A stretch of 64,000 nt of DNA, taken from Novosphingopyxis iocasae (GTDB taxonomy: Bacteria > Pseudomonadota > Alphaproteobacteria > Sphingomonadales > Sphingomonadaceae). Positions within the stretch are counted from its first letter, which is position 1, and each line of letters begins with the position of its first letter. The position numbers and the translations under genes were made by a program. The notes below the pieces were generated by a model. That model was not told where the DNA came from, searched no databases, and saw only the letters and a program-made list of their open reading frames with translations. The stretch lies in assembly GCF_014334095.1 (NCBI RefSeq), contig NZ_CP060495.1, forward strand, positions 581,001 to 645,000, read 5' to 3'. This document shows positions 8,276 to 17,688 of this stretch, piece after piece.

Positions 8276-9012
8276 CCTTCGCCGCGCAAATCCTGACGCT
8301 GTATCCGGAGATGTTCCCCGGGCCGCTGGGCATCAGTCTGGCGGGACGGGCGTTGGCGGACGGGCGCTGGTCCTGCTCGCCCATCCAGATCCGCGATTTT
8401 GCCGAGGACAAGCACAAGTCCGTCGATGACACGCCCGCAGGCGGCGGCGCGGGCATGGTGCTGCGCGCCGACGTGCTGGCGCGCGCCGTCGATCATGCGC
8501 TGGAGGCGCAGCCCAATGCTCCGCTGCTCGCTATGACACCGCGTGGACGCCCGTTGTCGCAGACGCGAGTGCGCGATCTGGCGGCGGGGCCGGGCGTCTC
8601 CATCCTCTGCGGACGCTTCGAGGGGTTCGACCAGCGCCTGTTCGATGCGCGGCCGATCGAAGAAGTGTCGATCGGCGATTATGTGCTCTCGGGTGGCGAA
8701 ATCGGCGCGTTTGCGCTACTGGACGCTTGCATCCGGCTGCTTCCCGGCGTAATGGGCGCGGCTTCCAGTGGTGAGGAGGAGTCCTTCGAAGACGGCCTCC
8801 TTGAATATCCGCATTATACCCGACCTCAAATATGGGAAGGGCGCACGATCCCTGAAGTGCTGCGATCGGGGGATCATGCGAAAATCGCCGCCTGGCGTAA
8901 AGCCAAGGCGGAAGAGATCACACGGTCACGGCGGCCGGATCTATGGGAACGCCACAGGGGTGTTCCGGATCGGTCGCCCTCTGGCGCGCGGCGAGAAACG
9001 AAAGAGGATTGA
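8272..9012 (+). CDS. trmD: tRNA (guanine37-N1)-methyltransferase TrmD
   Basis: SPOUT-family enzyme (246 residues from this start) that makes m1G37 and so prevents +1 frameshifting. It shows the trefoil-knot segments [20 protein letters not shown] and [10 protein letters not shown] and the C-terminal [20 protein letters not shown] chose the GTG at 8272 because it gives a GTGA overlap with the rimM stop and places [16 protein letters not shown] at the normal N-terminus. An upstream GTG at 8254 in the same frame would add six residues. rplS follows after four bases. Confidence 0.95.
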   Translation: MTFAAQILTLYPEMFPGPLGISLAGRALADGRWSCSPIQIRDFAEDKHKSVDDTPAGGGAGMVLRADVLARAVDHALEAQPNAPLLAMTPRGRPLSQTRVRDLAAGPGVSILCGRFEGFDQRLFDARPIEEVSIGDYVLSGGEIGAFALLDACIRLLPGVMGAASSGEEESFEDGLLEYPHYTRPQIWEGRTIPEVLRSGDHAKIAAWRKAKAEEITRSRRPDLWERHRGVPDRSPSGARRETKED

Positions 9013-9016
9013 TGCC

Positions 9017-9391
9017 ATGAACATCATTCAGACACTTGAAGCCGAAGCGATCGAAGCACTCGGCAAGGATATTCCGGAATTCCGCGCGGGCGACACGCTG
9101 CGCGTCGGCGTGAAGGTGGTCGAGGGCGAGCGTAGCCGCGTCCAGAACTTCGAGGGCATGTGCATCGCGCGCTCGAACCGCGGCATGGGCTCCAACTTCA
9201 CCGTTCGCAAGATGAGCTTCGGTGAGGGCGTCGAGCGCGTCTTCCCGCTCTACTCGCCGAACATCGATTCGATCGAAGTGGTTCGCCGCGGCGTCGTGCG
9301 TCGTGCGAAGCTCTACTATCTGCGCGGTCGCACCGGCAAGCGCGCACGTATTGCCGAGCGTCGCGACCCTCGTCCTGCCAAGGGCGCATAA
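9017..9391 (+). CDS. rplS: 50S ribosomal protein L19
   Basis: Large-subunit protein L19 (124 residues), located at the interface with the 30S subunit. It is recognised by [20 protein letters not shown], the [12 protein letters not shown] segment and [24 protein letters not shown]. The reading frame is open further upstream inside trmD, but the ATG at 9017 gives the canonical start MNIIQTLE and lies four bases after the trmD stop. It is the last gene of the ffh-rpsP-rimM-trmD-rplS cluster and is followed by an intrinsic terminator. Confidence 0.97.
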   Translation: MNIIQTLEAEAIEALGKDIPEFRAGDTLRVGVKVVEGERSRVQNFEGMCIARSNRGMGSNFTVRKMSFGEGVERVFPLYSPNIDSIEVVRRGVVRRAKLYYLRGRTGKRARIAERRDPRPAKGA

Positions 9392-9436
9392 GAACCAAGC
9401 CAGCCTTGCGCGGCAACGCGCGGCTGCTAGCATGAA

Positions 9437-9470
9437 GGGCGTACGGAGCGATCCGTGCGCCCTTTTCCTT
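9437..9470 (+). terminator. Rho-independent terminator after rplS
   Basis: An 11-base stem, GGGCGTACGGA (9437-9447) and TCCGTGCGCCC (9452-9462), with a GCGA loop and one G-U-type mismatch, is followed directly by TTTTCCTTT. It sits 45 bases after the rplS stop and ends before the next start at 9488. Confidence 0.88.
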
Positions 9471-9487
9471 TGTCTCCGGGACCGTTC

Positions 9488-11758
9488 ATGAAGCGCACCG
9501 CCGTTCTGGCACTTCTTGCCGCCACCAGCCTTACCGTCGCCATCCCCGCCACTGCCCAGACCACGGATACCCAGCCGATGCCGCAAGCCTCTGTCCAGCA
9601 GCAGCCGCTGACGCTGGAGCGCATCTTCGGCAGTCCGTCGCTCAGCGGGCCGATGCCGCGCGGCCTGAAACTGGCACCTGACGGATCGATGGTGACGCTG
9701 CTGAAGAACCGGGAGGATGAGAAGGAGCGCTACGATCTCTGGGCCATCGACCTGGATACGGGCGAGAGCCGCATGCTGGTCGACAGCGAAAAGGTTGGCT
9801 CCGGCGCCGCGCTAAGCGAGGCCGAAAAGATGCAGCGCGAACGCGCCCGCATCGGAAGCCTGAAGGGCATCGTCTCCTACGAATGGTCGTCCGATGCCCG
9901 GTCGATCCTGGTGCCGCTTGACGGCGATCTCTATCTCGCGGGCCGCGACGGTGAGGTGCGCCGTCTGACCGATACGCCGGAGGGCGAGCTCAACCCGACG
10001 CTGAGCCCCGGCGGCGGCTATCTCAGCTTCGTGCGGGACGGGCGGTTGATGGTGCAGCCGATTGACGTGAGCACCGCCAACGCCATCACGCCGGAAGAAC
10101 CAACCGACGTCGAATGGGGCGTCGCCGAGTTCGTGGCGCAGGAGGAAATGGACCGCGACACCGGCCAGTGGTGGGCACCCGGCGATGGCCGCATCGCGGT
10201 GGCGCGGGTCAATAATCGCCCAGTCGGCGTGGTGACGCGCGCGGCGATCGGCGCAGACGGGACCGAGGTGTACGATCAGCGTTATCCGGCTGCCGGCACA
10301 CCGAATGCGATCGTCGATCTTTACGTCATGAACCCGGATGGCAGCGACCGTGTGAAGGTCGACATGGGGGCCAATTCCGACATCTATCTGGCGCGGGTGA
10401 ACTGGGCGCCGGATGGCAAGACGCTGTATGTGCAGCGCCAGAACCGGCCGCAAACCGAGATCGATCTACTGAAAGTGGACCCGGCGACGGGCGCTAGCGA
10501 GGTGCTGTTTTCCGAGGAGCAGCCGCGCTTCACCAACCTCTCGAGCAATTTCCGCGCGCTGAAGGACGGCAGCCTGCTCTGGTCTTCGGAGCGAACCGGC
10601 TACAACCATCTCTACCGCTGGAAGGCGGGCAAGTGGACGCAGCTCACGAGCGGGGACTGGGTGGTCGGATCGGTCATCGGGCTGGATGAGGACAAGGGCC
10701 TCGTCTGGTTCAGCGGCAATCGCGAAACGCCGTTGGAAAACCATGTCTACCGCACTCGCCTGGACGGCAAGGGCGAGGTGGAACGCCTGACCGAGGAGGG
10801 CTGGTGGAACGGCGCGAACATGGACGGCAAGGCCCGCGCCATGCTGGTGACGCGTTCCAGCCCCACCCAGCCGCCGCAAACCTATCTGGCGGATGCCGAC
10901 GGTAAGCGCAGCTTCTGGATCAGCGAGAACAAGCTGGACGCCTCGCACCCTTATGCGCCCTATCTCGCCAGCCACGTCGTGCCCGAATTCGGCACGCTGA
11001 AGGCAGAGGACGGCAGCACGCTCTATTACAAGATGATGAGCCCCAAGCGCGAGCCGGGGAAGAAATATCCTGTGTTCGTACAGCACTATAATGGCCCGGG
11101 GGCAGGACGGCAGGTCAAGCGCGACTGGGTAAGTCCCTTGCAGGAATATCTGGTCGATCGGGGATGGATTGTGTTCTCGATCGACGGGCGCGGTTCGCCG
11201 GACCGCGGCAAGGCGTTCGAGGACCAGCTCTACAAGAAGATGGGCACGGTGGAGGTGGAAGACCAACTCACGGGTGCGCGCTGGTTGAAAGAACAACCCT
11301 TCGTCGATCCCGAGCGTGTCTCGATCTACGGCTGGTCCTATGGCGGCTATATGACGTTGAAGCTGCTCGAGGCCGCGCCCGGTTTCTACGCCGCGGGCGT
11401 ATCCGGGGCGCCGGTGACCGATTGGACGCTATACGACACGCATTATACCGAACGCTATATGGGCATGCCGAGCGAGGGCGATAATTATGAGCGCGCCGGG
11501 GCGCTGGCCAATGCGGAAAAGATCAGCGATCCGCTGCTCCTCATCCATGGCATGGCGGACGACAATGTCGTGTTCCAGAACGCCACCCAGCTCGCTGCGA
11601 AATTGCAGGGCAGCGATACGCCGTTCGAGATGATGTTCTACCCCGGCCAGACGCACAGCGTCGGCGGACCGAAGATCAGCCCGCATGTGTGGCACACGAT
11701 CCTGAACTTCCTCGATCGCCGTGGTGTCGGACCGAAGGAAGAGGGCGCGGCGCAATAG
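9488..11758 (+). CDS. Secreted S9 dipeptidyl peptidase (DPP IV-type)
   Basis: Periplasmic or exported serine peptidase (756 residues) that should remove N-terminal dipeptides. The ATG at 9488 opens a clear signal peptide (MKRTAVLALLAATSLTVAIPATAQ). A beta-propeller domain spans roughly 60-490 and contains EFVAQEEMDR, matching the Glu-Glu pair that binds the substrate amino terminus in DPP IV. The alpha/beta-hydrolase domain has nucleophile Ser617 in GWSYGGY, Asp in HGMADDNV and His in GQTHSV. Sphingomonads carry many such exported peptidases. Family is firm; substrate preference (for example proline at P1) is inferred. Confidence 0.92.
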   Translation: MKRTAVLALLAATSLTVAIPATAQTTDTQPMPQASVQQQPLTLERIFGSPSLSGPMPRGLKLAPDGSMVTLLKNREDEKERYDLWAIDLDTGESRMLVDSEKVGSGAALSEAEKMQRERARIGSLKGIVSYEWSSDARSILVPLDGDLYLAGRDGEVRRLTDTPEGELNPTLSPGGGYLSFVRDGRLMVQPIDVSTANAITPEEPTDVEWGVAEFVAQEEMDRDTGQWWAPGDGRIAVARVNNRPVGVVTRAAIGADGTEVYDQRYPAAGTPNAIVDLYVMNPDGSDRVKVDMGANSDIYLARVNWAPDGKTLYVQRQNRPQTEIDLLKVDPATGASEVLFSEEQPRFTNLSSNFRALKDGSLLWSSERTGYNHLYRWKAGKWTQLTSGDWVVGSVIGLDEDKGLVWFSGNRETPLENHVYRTRLDGKGEVERLTEEGWWNGANMDGKARAMLVTRSSPTQPPQTYLADADGKRSFWISENKLDASHPYAPYLASHVVPEFGTLKAEDGSTLYYKMMSPKREPGKKYPVFVQHYNGPGAGRQVKRDWVSPLQEYLVDRGWIVFSIDGRGSPDRGKAFEDQLYKKMGTVEVEDQLTGARWLKEQPFVDPERVSIYGWSYGGYMTLKLLEAAPGFYAAGVSGAPVTDWTLYDTHYTERYMGMPSEGDNYERAGALANAEKISDPLLLIHGMADDNVVFQNATQLAAKLQGSDTPFEMMFYPGQTHSVGGPKISPHVWHTILNFLDRRGVGPKEEGAAQ

Positions 11759-11930
11759 CGACGCACGAATTCGGCTCCGAAGCTAAATCCCGGCGGCGCT
11801 GCCCGGCGTCGCCGACCGGGAATATACCGCAACGCGGAATGAAGGGCGAACCAACGCGCCGCATGGTCGTTTAACATATCCCAGCTTAACCGATGACCGG
11901 CAATGCTGCGCAAGGACGGAGCGTGAGCCG

Positions 11931-13136
11931 ATGGCATCTGAATGCGACAGCAAGCCTCATAAGCTCAGCCTGAACGCCTCCTGGTCGATGGCAGTGGGCG
12001 GCATGATTGGTGGGGGCATCTTCTCTACCCTCGGCGTGGTCATCGCCGTTGCTGGTTCATGGGCCTGGGCCAGCTTTCTGATCGGCGGTCTGATCGCACT
12101 CGCCACCGCGCATAGCTATGGCAGGCTTACCCGCCATCATGGCAGCGCGGGCGGGGCGTTTGCCTATTTGCATGAGCGCGACCATCAGAGCGCGGCGAAG
12201 GTTGCCGTGTGGATGCTCTTTATCGGTTATACGCTGACGGTTGCGGTCTACGCCTACACTTTCGGCGCCTATCTCGCCGATGCGCTGGGTGGGCCGGAGT
12301 GGCTGAAGCCAGCCTCCGCCGTCGCCGCCATCGCGATCCTGGCGGGCGTCAATCTGATCGGCGTGAAGGAAAGCGCGGGCGTGGAGATTTTCGCGGTTTG
12401 GGCGAAACTCGCCATCCTGCTGGCGCTCGCCGGAATCGGGTTATTGCAGTGGGCACCGGACCAGTTGGCCGCCAGTGCGGGGGCGGCCTCCCATCAGTCG
12501 CATATCCTCGGTGCGGTTGTCGGGGCGGCCAGCGTGTTCATGGCCTATGAGGGCTTCCAGCTCCTCGCCTATGATTATGACGAAATGGAAAATCCCGATC
12601 GGAACGTGGAACGGGCGATGATCTGGGCGGTCGCGTCGGTGATCCTGGTTTACATTCTGGTCGCGCTCGGCACGGCGATGCTGATCGGCGCGGATGCCAT
12701 CATCAAGAACAAGGAAATCTCGCTGGCCATTGCGGGCCGGGCAGCGGCGGGGACACCCGGCTTCATCGCCGTAACGATTGCCGCAGTGCTCTCGACTGCG
12801 TCCGCCATCAATGCGACCATTTTCTCGACCGCGCGGCTCGGCAAGCGCGCGGCGGAGGCGGGCGGTATGCCGGGCGTCTTCAGCAAAACGCTGGCCGACG
12901 GTGTGCCTTGGTTCGCCACGGTGCTTATCGCCGGAGTGGCGGCGCTGCTGGCGCTATTCGGCGGGCTCGATCCGCTGGTGAAGGCGGCGAGCTTCGTTTT
13001 TCTGACAGTGTTTGCGCTGGTGAATATACTCGCGGTTCGGCGCGGTGCGGGCGAGACATGGATATCGATAGCGGGCGCGGCGGGCGCGATCCTTGCTGCG
13101 CTGGTGCTTGCAGCGCATCTCGCTGGCCTCGTGTGA
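11931..13136 (+). CDS. APC-family amino-acid permease
   Basis: A 401-residue integral membrane protein of the amino acid-polyamine-organocation superfamily. The first helix has the glycine-rich substrate/ion motif GGMIGGGIF, and about eleven hydrophobic segments follow to the C-terminus. FMAYEGFQLLAYDYDEMENPDRN is a typical helix 6-7 region. The substrate cannot be read from sequence. The 172-base gap upstream probably holds its promoter; a GGAG lies about 13 bases before the ATG. Its position between an exported dipeptidase and asd is compatible with use of peptide-derived amino acids, but this is weak evidence. Confidence 0.88.
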   Translation: MASECDSKPHKLSLNASWSMAVGGMIGGGIFSTLGVVIAVAGSWAWASFLIGGLIALATAHSYGRLTRHHGSAGGAFAYLHERDHQSAAKVAVWMLFIGYTLTVAVYAYTFGAYLADALGGPEWLKPASAVAAIAILAGVNLIGVKESAGVEIFAVWAKLAILLALAGIGLLQWAPDQLAASAGAASHQSHILGAVVGAASVFMAYEGFQLLAYDYDEMENPDRNVERAMIWAVASVILVYILVALGTAMLIGADAIIKNKEISLAIAGRAAAGTPGFIAVTIAAVLSTASAINATIFSTARLGKRAAEAGGMPGVFSKTLADGVPWFATVLIAGVAALLALFGGLDPLVKAASFVFLTVFALVNILAVRRGAGETWISIAGAAGAILAALVLAAHLAGLV

Positions 13137-13214
13137 TGGCGTAGCGCAGGGTCAGCCCGCCAAAGCGTTGCTTTTGGCCGTGCACATACCACTTTGTTGC
13201 TATGCAGCAGGTTC

Positions 13215-13234
13215 TCCGGCATGCGCTCGCCGGA
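13215..13234 (+). other. Leader hairpin before asd
   Basis: TCCGGC (13215-13220), an 8-base loop, then GCCGGA (13229-13234) form a small hairpin ending a few bases before the asd ribosome-binding site (GGAG, about 13240-13243). It resembles no riboswitch I know. It may be incidental in GC-rich DNA. Confidence 0.35.
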
Positions 13235-13251
13235 CGAGAAGGAGATAAGAA

Positions 13252-14277
13252 GTGGGTTATCGGGTGGCCGTGGTTGGCGCGACGGGAAATGTCGGCCGGG
13301 AAATGATGAACATTCTGGCCGAGCGGGAATTCCCGATCGACGAGATCGCCGCCGTCGCCAGCTCTCGCTCGGTGGGCAGCGAGGTCGAGTTCGGCGAAAC
13401 CGGCAAGATGCTGAAGGTGAAGAATATCGAGCATTTCGATTTCGCCGGATGGGACATCGCCCTCTTCTCCGCCGGATCGGGCGCCTCCAAGACCTATGCG
13501 CCGAAGGCTGCCGCCGCCGGCTGCGTCGTGATCGACAACAGCTCGCTCTATCGCATGGACCCGGACGTGCCGCTGATCGTGCCGGAAGTGAACGGCGACG
13601 CGATCGACGGGTACAAGGCGCGCAATATCATCGCCAACCCAAATTGCTCGACCGCGCAGCTCGTGGTGGCGTTGAAGCCGCTGCACGATGCCGCGAAGAT
13701 CAAGCGCGTGGTGGTGGCGACCTACCAGTCGGTCTCCGGCGCGGGCAAGGCGGGTATGGACGAGCTGTTCGAACAGACCCGCGCGATCTTCGTCAATGAC
13801 GAGAAGAGCCAGAACGTCTTCACCAAGCAGATCGCCTTCAACGTCATTCCCCATATCGACGTCTTCCTGGAAGACGGCTCGACCAAGGAAGAGTGGAAGA
13901 TGGTGGTCGAGACCAAGAAGATCCTCGATCCCAAAATCAAGATGAGCGCAACTTGCGTGCGCGTGCCCGTGTTTGTCGGCCATTCCGAGGCGGTGAACAT
14001 CGAGTTCGAGGACGAGATCACGGCGGAGCAAGCACGCGATATCCTGCGTGAGGCGCCGGGCATCATGCTCGTCGATAAGCAGGAAGACGGTGGCTATGTC
14101 ACGCCGGTGGAATGCGTGGGCGACGGCGCGACCTATATCAGCCGTGTCCGCGAGGACCCCACCGTCGACAATGGCCTTTCACTGTGGTGCGTCTCCGACA
14201 ATCTGCGTAAAGGCGCCGCGCTGAACGCGGTCCAGATCGCCGAATTGCTGGGTCAGAAGCACCTGCAAAAGGCCTGA
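13252..14277 (+). CDS. asd: Aspartate-semialdehyde dehydrogenase
   Basis: NADPH-dependent enzyme (341 residues) making aspartate-4-semialdehyde, the branch point to lysine/DAP, threonine and methionine. NADP-binding motif VVGATGNVG lies at 8-15; catalytic Cys132 is in NPNCSTAQ; and TYQSVSGAG and RVPVFVGHSE carry substrate-binding residues. The start is GTG with a good AGGAG site about 8 bases upstream. It appears to be a single-gene unit. The product feeds dapF, which is also in this window but in a different operon. Confidence 0.97.
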   Translation: MGYRVAVVGATGNVGREMMNILAEREFPIDEIAAVASSRSVGSEVEFGETGKMLKVKNIEHFDFAGWDIALFSAGSGASKTYAPKAAAAGCVVIDNSSLYRMDPDVPLIVPEVNGDAIDGYKARNIIANPNCSTAQLVVALKPLHDAAKIKRVVVATYQSVSGAGKAGMDELFEQTRAIFVNDEKSQNVFTKQIAFNVIPHIDVFLEDGSTKEEWKMVVETKKILDPKIKMSATCVRVPVFVGHSEAVNIEFEDEITAEQARDILREAPGIMLVDKQEDGGYVTPVECVGDGATYISRVREDPTVDNGLSLWCVSDNLRKGAALNAVQIAELLGQKHLQKA

Positions 14278-14379
14278 GACTGGGGCAGCTCGGTCACGCC
14301 GAGCGCGGCCACTGCCAAAAGACGCACTTTCCCAGCGGCGCGGTGGATTTCATCGCCGCCGCTGGTTAGGTCTTCTGGC

Positions 14380-15138
14380 ATGACCAAGACCGCCACCAAA
14401 GAAACCGTGCCCTCCTTCGACGGCACCGAGCTAGCCGTCCATATCATGGGGGAGGGGCGGCCGGTAATGTTGCTGCACGGCCTGTTCTCCGAAGCTCAGA
14501 CCAACTGGATTCGCTTCGGCCATGCCGAAAAGGTGGCGGCCGAAGGTTTCCGCGTGATCATGCCGGACTTTCGCGCCCATGGCGAAAGCGCCGCGCCAAC
14601 CGAGGCGGAAGCCTATCCCGAAGACGTGCTGGTGCGCGATACCGAGCATCTGATTGCGCATTACAGCCTCGAAGACTTCGATCTCGGCGGTTTCTCGCTT
14701 GGCGCGCGCACGACGGCGCGGTTGCTCGGCAAGGGATTGAAGCCGGGCAAGGCTATTCTCTCGGGCATGGGTCTGGAGGGCCTTTCGGGCTGGGGCACGC
14801 GGCGCACCTTTTTCGTGGACGCGCTGGCAGCCTATGAGACGGCCAAGCGCGGCGATCCGCACTGGATGGCGATCCAGTTCATGAAGACACAGAAGATCGA
14901 TCGCGGTGCGATGGGCCATCTTCTCGCCTCGATCCCCGAGGCTGCGATCGAAGACTTCAGCAATATCGACACGCCGGTGCAGGTACTGTGTGGCCGCGAT
15001 GATCGCGACAACGGCTCGCCCGAGGCGCTGGCCGAGCAGTTGCCCAATGCCACGCTCGACTGGATTCCCGGAACGCATATGTCCTGCGTAACCAAGCCGG
15101 AGCTTGGCGAGGCGATGGCGCGCTTTCTGGCGGCTTGA
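14380..15138 (+). CDS. Alpha/beta-fold hydrolase
   Basis: A 252-residue alpha/beta hydrolase without signal peptide. HG dipeptide of the oxyanion hole is in MLLHGLFS, the nucleophile elbow is GFSLG, the probable acid is in CGRDDRDNG, and the histidine is in GTHMSC. The fold and triad are clear, but the substrate is not: esterase, lactonase and other activities are all possible. It stands just upstream of the M2 peptidase gene, whose start follows after 77 bases, so the two may be co-transcribed. Confidence 0.85.
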   Translation: MTKTATKETVPSFDGTELAVHIMGEGRPVMLLHGLFSEAQTNWIRFGHAEKVAAEGFRVIMPDFRAHGESAAPTEAEAYPEDVLVRDTEHLIAHYSLEDFDLGGFSLGARTTARLLGKGLKPGKAILSGMGLEGLSGWGTRRTFFVDALAAYETAKRGDPHWMAIQFMKTQKIDRGAMGHLLASIPEAAIEDFSNIDTPVQVLCGRDDRDNGSPEALAEQLPNATLDWIPGTHMSCVTKPELGEAMARFLAA

Positions 15139-15215
15139 CGGCCCATCCGGCAGGCGGCACGGTCCGGCGCATCGAAGACAGCGCAGCCAATGCGCCATCC
15201 AGGAGAGTATTTCCC

Positions 15216-17105
15216 GTGACCAGATTTCATCGCAGCATTTCGTTCGTAGCGCTGGCCGCCGCCAGCCTGGCCGCGGCAGCCCCGGCTTATGCGCAGGCCG
15301 TAGGCCGCGGCGGCAACAATGGATCGACCACCAGCGAGGCCCCCGCGCCCGACTCAGATGCTGTCGTGCCGAGCAAGGCCGAGGCGGAGGCGTTCGTGGA
15401 AACGGCGGAAACGAAGCTTGCCGAATTCTCGCTGCCCGCAGCGCAGGCCGCCTGGACCAACGCGACCTATATCACGGACGATACCGATGCGCTGGCGGCC
15501 TATTTCGGCACCATCGGGACCGAAATGTCGGTCGGCTTCGCGAACGACGCTGCGCGCTTTGCCGATGTGCCGGGCCTCGATTACGATACCAAGCGCAAGC
15601 TCGATACGCTGCGTGGCGGCATCGTACTTCCGGCGCCGACCACGCCGGGTGCAGCGGCGGAGTTGAACACCATCTCCACCTCGCTCCAGTCCCAATATGG
15701 CAAAGGCAAGGGCACGCTGAACGGTGAACCGATTAACGGTAGCGACATCGAAGCGGCTATGGGGACCAACCGCAACCCTGCCGATCTGAAAGAGATGTGG
15801 ACCAGCTGGAACACCAATGTGGGTGCGCCGATGCGCGACGATTACATCCGCATGGTCGCCATCGCTAATCAGGGCGCGACGGAACTGGGCTATAGCGACG
15901 TCGGATCGATGTGGCGCTCAGCTTATGACATGCCGCCCGAGGACTTCACCGCGCTGACTGACAAGATGTGGAATGACGTAAAGCCGCTTTATGATGAGCT
16001 GCACTGTTATGTCCGCACCAAGCTGAACGAGAAATATGGCGACGAGGTGCAGCCCGCCACCGGCCCGATCAGGTCCGACCTGCTAGGTAATATGTGGGCG
16101 CAGGAATGGGGCAATATCTACGATGTGGTGGCGCCCGAAGGTGCTGGCGATCTTGGCTATGATGTCACCGAACTGCTCGAAGCGAAGGATTACGATGCGC
16201 TGAAGATGGTGAAGACCGGCGAGGGCTTTTTCACCTCGCTCGGCTTTGAGCCGCTGCCGCAAACGTTCTGGGACCGTTCGCTATTCACCAAACCGCGTGA
16301 CCGCGAAGTAGTGTGCCACGCATCGGCTTGGGATCTCGACAATGTCGACGATCTGCGCATCAAGATGTGCATCAAGGTCAATGCGGATGATTTCGTCACC
16401 ATCCATCACGAGCTGGGCCATAACTTCTACCAGCGCGCCTACAACAAGCAGCCCTTCCTCTATCTCAACGGGGCGAACGATGGCTTCCACGAAGCGATCG
16501 GGGACATGATCGCGCTGTCGATCACGCCGGAATATCTGACCCAGATCGGGCTGCTCGACAAATCGCAGGTGCCGAGCGCGGACAAGGACATCGGCCTGCT
16601 GCTGCGTCAGGCGATGGACAAGGTGGCGTTCCTGCCCTTCGGCCTGCTGGTCGATAAATGGCGCTGGGGCGTGTTCGATGGTTCGATCCCCAGCGATGGC
16701 CTGCAAAAGGGCTGGGATGATCTTCGCCTGGAATATCAGGGCGTCACCCCGCCGGTGCAGCGGACCGAGGCGGATTTCGATCCGGGCGCGAAATATCATA
16801 TTCCGGCGACCACGCCGTATATGCGTTACTTCCTGGCGCGCATCCTGCAGTTCCAGTTCTACAAGGCTGCTTGCGATGCCGCCGGATGGAAGGGGCCGCT
16901 CCACCGTTGCAGCTTCTACGGCAACAAGGAAGTCGGCGAGAAGCTGAACGCCATGCTGGAAATGGGTGCCTCGCGCCCTTGGCCGGATGCGCTGGAGAAG
17001 TTCACGGGCAGCCGTGAAATGTCCGGCAAAGCGATGCTGGAATATTTTGCTCCGCTTCAGGCTTGGCTGAAAAAACAGAACAAGGGGCGTAGCTGCGGCT
17101 GGTGA
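15216..17105 (+). CDS. Secreted M2-family peptidyl-dipeptidase (ACE-like)
   Basis: Zinc carboxydipeptidase of peptidase family M2 (629 residues), the family of angiotensin-converting enzyme. The zinc motif HELGH starts at about residue 398 (TIHHELGHNFYQRAY), with the third ligand in GFHEAIGDM. Family segments such as PAYMRY-like TTPYMRYFLARILQFQFYKA are present. I chose GTG 15216 because it has an AGGAG site 10 bases upstream and opens a signal peptide ending APAYAQ; the open frame extends to a TTG at 15135 without such support. The protein should act in the periplasm, beside the DPP-type enzyme encoded 4 kb upstream. Confidence 0.92.
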   Translation: MTRFHRSISFVALAAASLAAAAPAYAQAVGRGGNNGSTTSEAPAPDSDAVVPSKAEAEAFVETAETKLAEFSLPAAQAAWTNATYITDDTDALAAYFGTIGTEMSVGFANDAARFADVPGLDYDTKRKLDTLRGGIVLPAPTTPGAAAELNTISTSLQSQYGKGKGTLNGEPINGSDIEAAMGTNRNPADLKEMWTSWNTNVGAPMRDDYIRMVAIANQGATELGYSDVGSMWRSAYDMPPEDFTALTDKMWNDVKPLYDELHCYVRTKLNEKYGDEVQPATGPIRSDLLGNMWAQEWGNIYDVVAPEGAGDLGYDVTELLEAKDYDALKMVKTGEGFFTSLGFEPLPQTFWDRSLFTKPRDREVVCHASAWDLDNVDDLRIKMCIKVNADDFVTIHHELGHNFYQRAYNKQPFLYLNGANDGFHEAIGDMIALSITPEYLTQIGLLDKSQVPSADKDIGLLLRQAMDKVAFLPFGLLVDKWRWGVFDGSIPSDGLQKGWDDLRLEYQGVTPPVQRTEADFDPGAKYHIPATTPYMRYFLARILQFQFYKAACDAAGWKGPLHRCSFYGNKEVGEKLNAMLEMGASRPWPDALEKFTGSREMSGKAMLEYFAPLQAWLKKQNKGRSCGW

Positions 17106-17141
17106 ACCGCGCGCGGTTCCACGCTCAACTTTCAGTCACCG

Positions 17142-17176
17142 AAAAAAAAGGGCGCCGCGACGGCGCCCTTTTCCTT
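17142..17176. terminator. Bidirectional intrinsic terminator
   Basis: A perfect 7-base stem GGGCGCC (17150-17156) / GGCGCCC (17162-17168) with loop GCGAC has eight A on the left and TTTTCCTTT on the right, so it has a U-tract in both directions. It lies between the convergent M2 peptidase gene and the small gene at 17192-17572. Confidence 0.9.
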
Positions 17177-17191
17177 TGTAAGATCAGTCGA

Positions 17192-17572
17192 TCACTTCTT
17201 GTCGTGATTGACCTTGGTCGAGCCACTGCGCATTTCCGGCATGCCGACCTTGTCGACTTCGGCGCGCGCGGCGTCCTTCTTTTTCTTGTCCTTATAGACT
17301 TTCGTGCCGACCACTGCCGCAGCAGCTGCCGCTGCCATGCCGCCAACGACGGCTGCGGTCTTGCCAGGATTGGCCTTCACGGTTTCGCTCGTCTTCTGCG
17401 CGCCAGCCTTGACCGACTCCGATGCCGACTTTGCCGACTCGCCGACCTTCTTACCGGCCGCCTTGCTGCTGTCGGACACTTTCTTGCCAGCAGACTTGAT
17501 GCCGTCGCTCGCTTTCTCGGTGGTCGACTTCTTGGCCGGGGGAGTGGTCGTGGTGCTCTTTGCGTCTACCAT
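17192..17572 (-). CDS. Lys/Ala/Ser-rich small protein with a C-proximal hydrophobic helix
   Basis: A 126-residue protein of unknown function. Residues about 10-68 are low-complexity and built of imperfect 7-11-residue units of the type SAGKKVSDS / AAGKKVGES / SASESVKAG, as in LEA-like or histone H1-like proteins. Residues about 70-92 (GKTAAVVGGMAAAAAAAVVG) are long and apolar enough for one membrane-spanning helix. A basic KDKKKKDAARAEVDK segment follows. There is no cysteine and no signal peptide. AGGAG lies 7 bases before the ATG, and the gene ends at a strong terminator, so it is likely expressed. An inverted repeat (17623-17646) lies 51 bases upstream. A stress or envelope role is only a guess. 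Confidence 0.75.
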   Translation of the reverse strand: MVDAKSTTTTPPAKKSTTEKASDGIKSAGKKVSDSSKAAGKKVGESAKSASESVKAGAQKTSETVKANPGKTAAVVGGMAAAAAAAVVGTKVYKDKKKKDAARAEVDKVGMPEMRSGSTKVNHDKK

Positions 17573-17622
17573 ATTTGGTCTCCTGTTCGTTCAATCTCGC
17601 TCAATCAATGCACGAGCGCGCG

Positions 17623-17646
17623 ACTTGTTTCCAAACGACAACAAGT
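17623..17646. promoter_or_regulatory. Inverted repeat upstream of the Lys/Ala-rich gene
   Basis: ACTTGTT (17623-17629), a 10-base centre, then AACAAGT (17640-17646): a perfect 7-base dyad in the gap between the small protein gene and the end of amn. It could be an operator for the minus-strand gene or part of the amn 3' end. No regulator is identified. Confidence 0.4.
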
Positions 17647-17688
17647 TGATGACGCACCTGCGAAAAAGAGGCGAGATTGCCCGAGACC

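Noticed and set aside
15135-15215. Longer M2 peptidase starting at TTG 15135
   Set aside because: The extra 27 residues would precede the signal peptide and lack a ribosome-binding site; GTG 15216 has AGGAG at proper spacing.
17573-17646. EcfG (general stress) promoter for the Lys/Ala-rich gene
   Set aside because: A GGAAAC on the minus strand resembles a -35, but no CGTT-like -10 lies 16-17 bases downstream.
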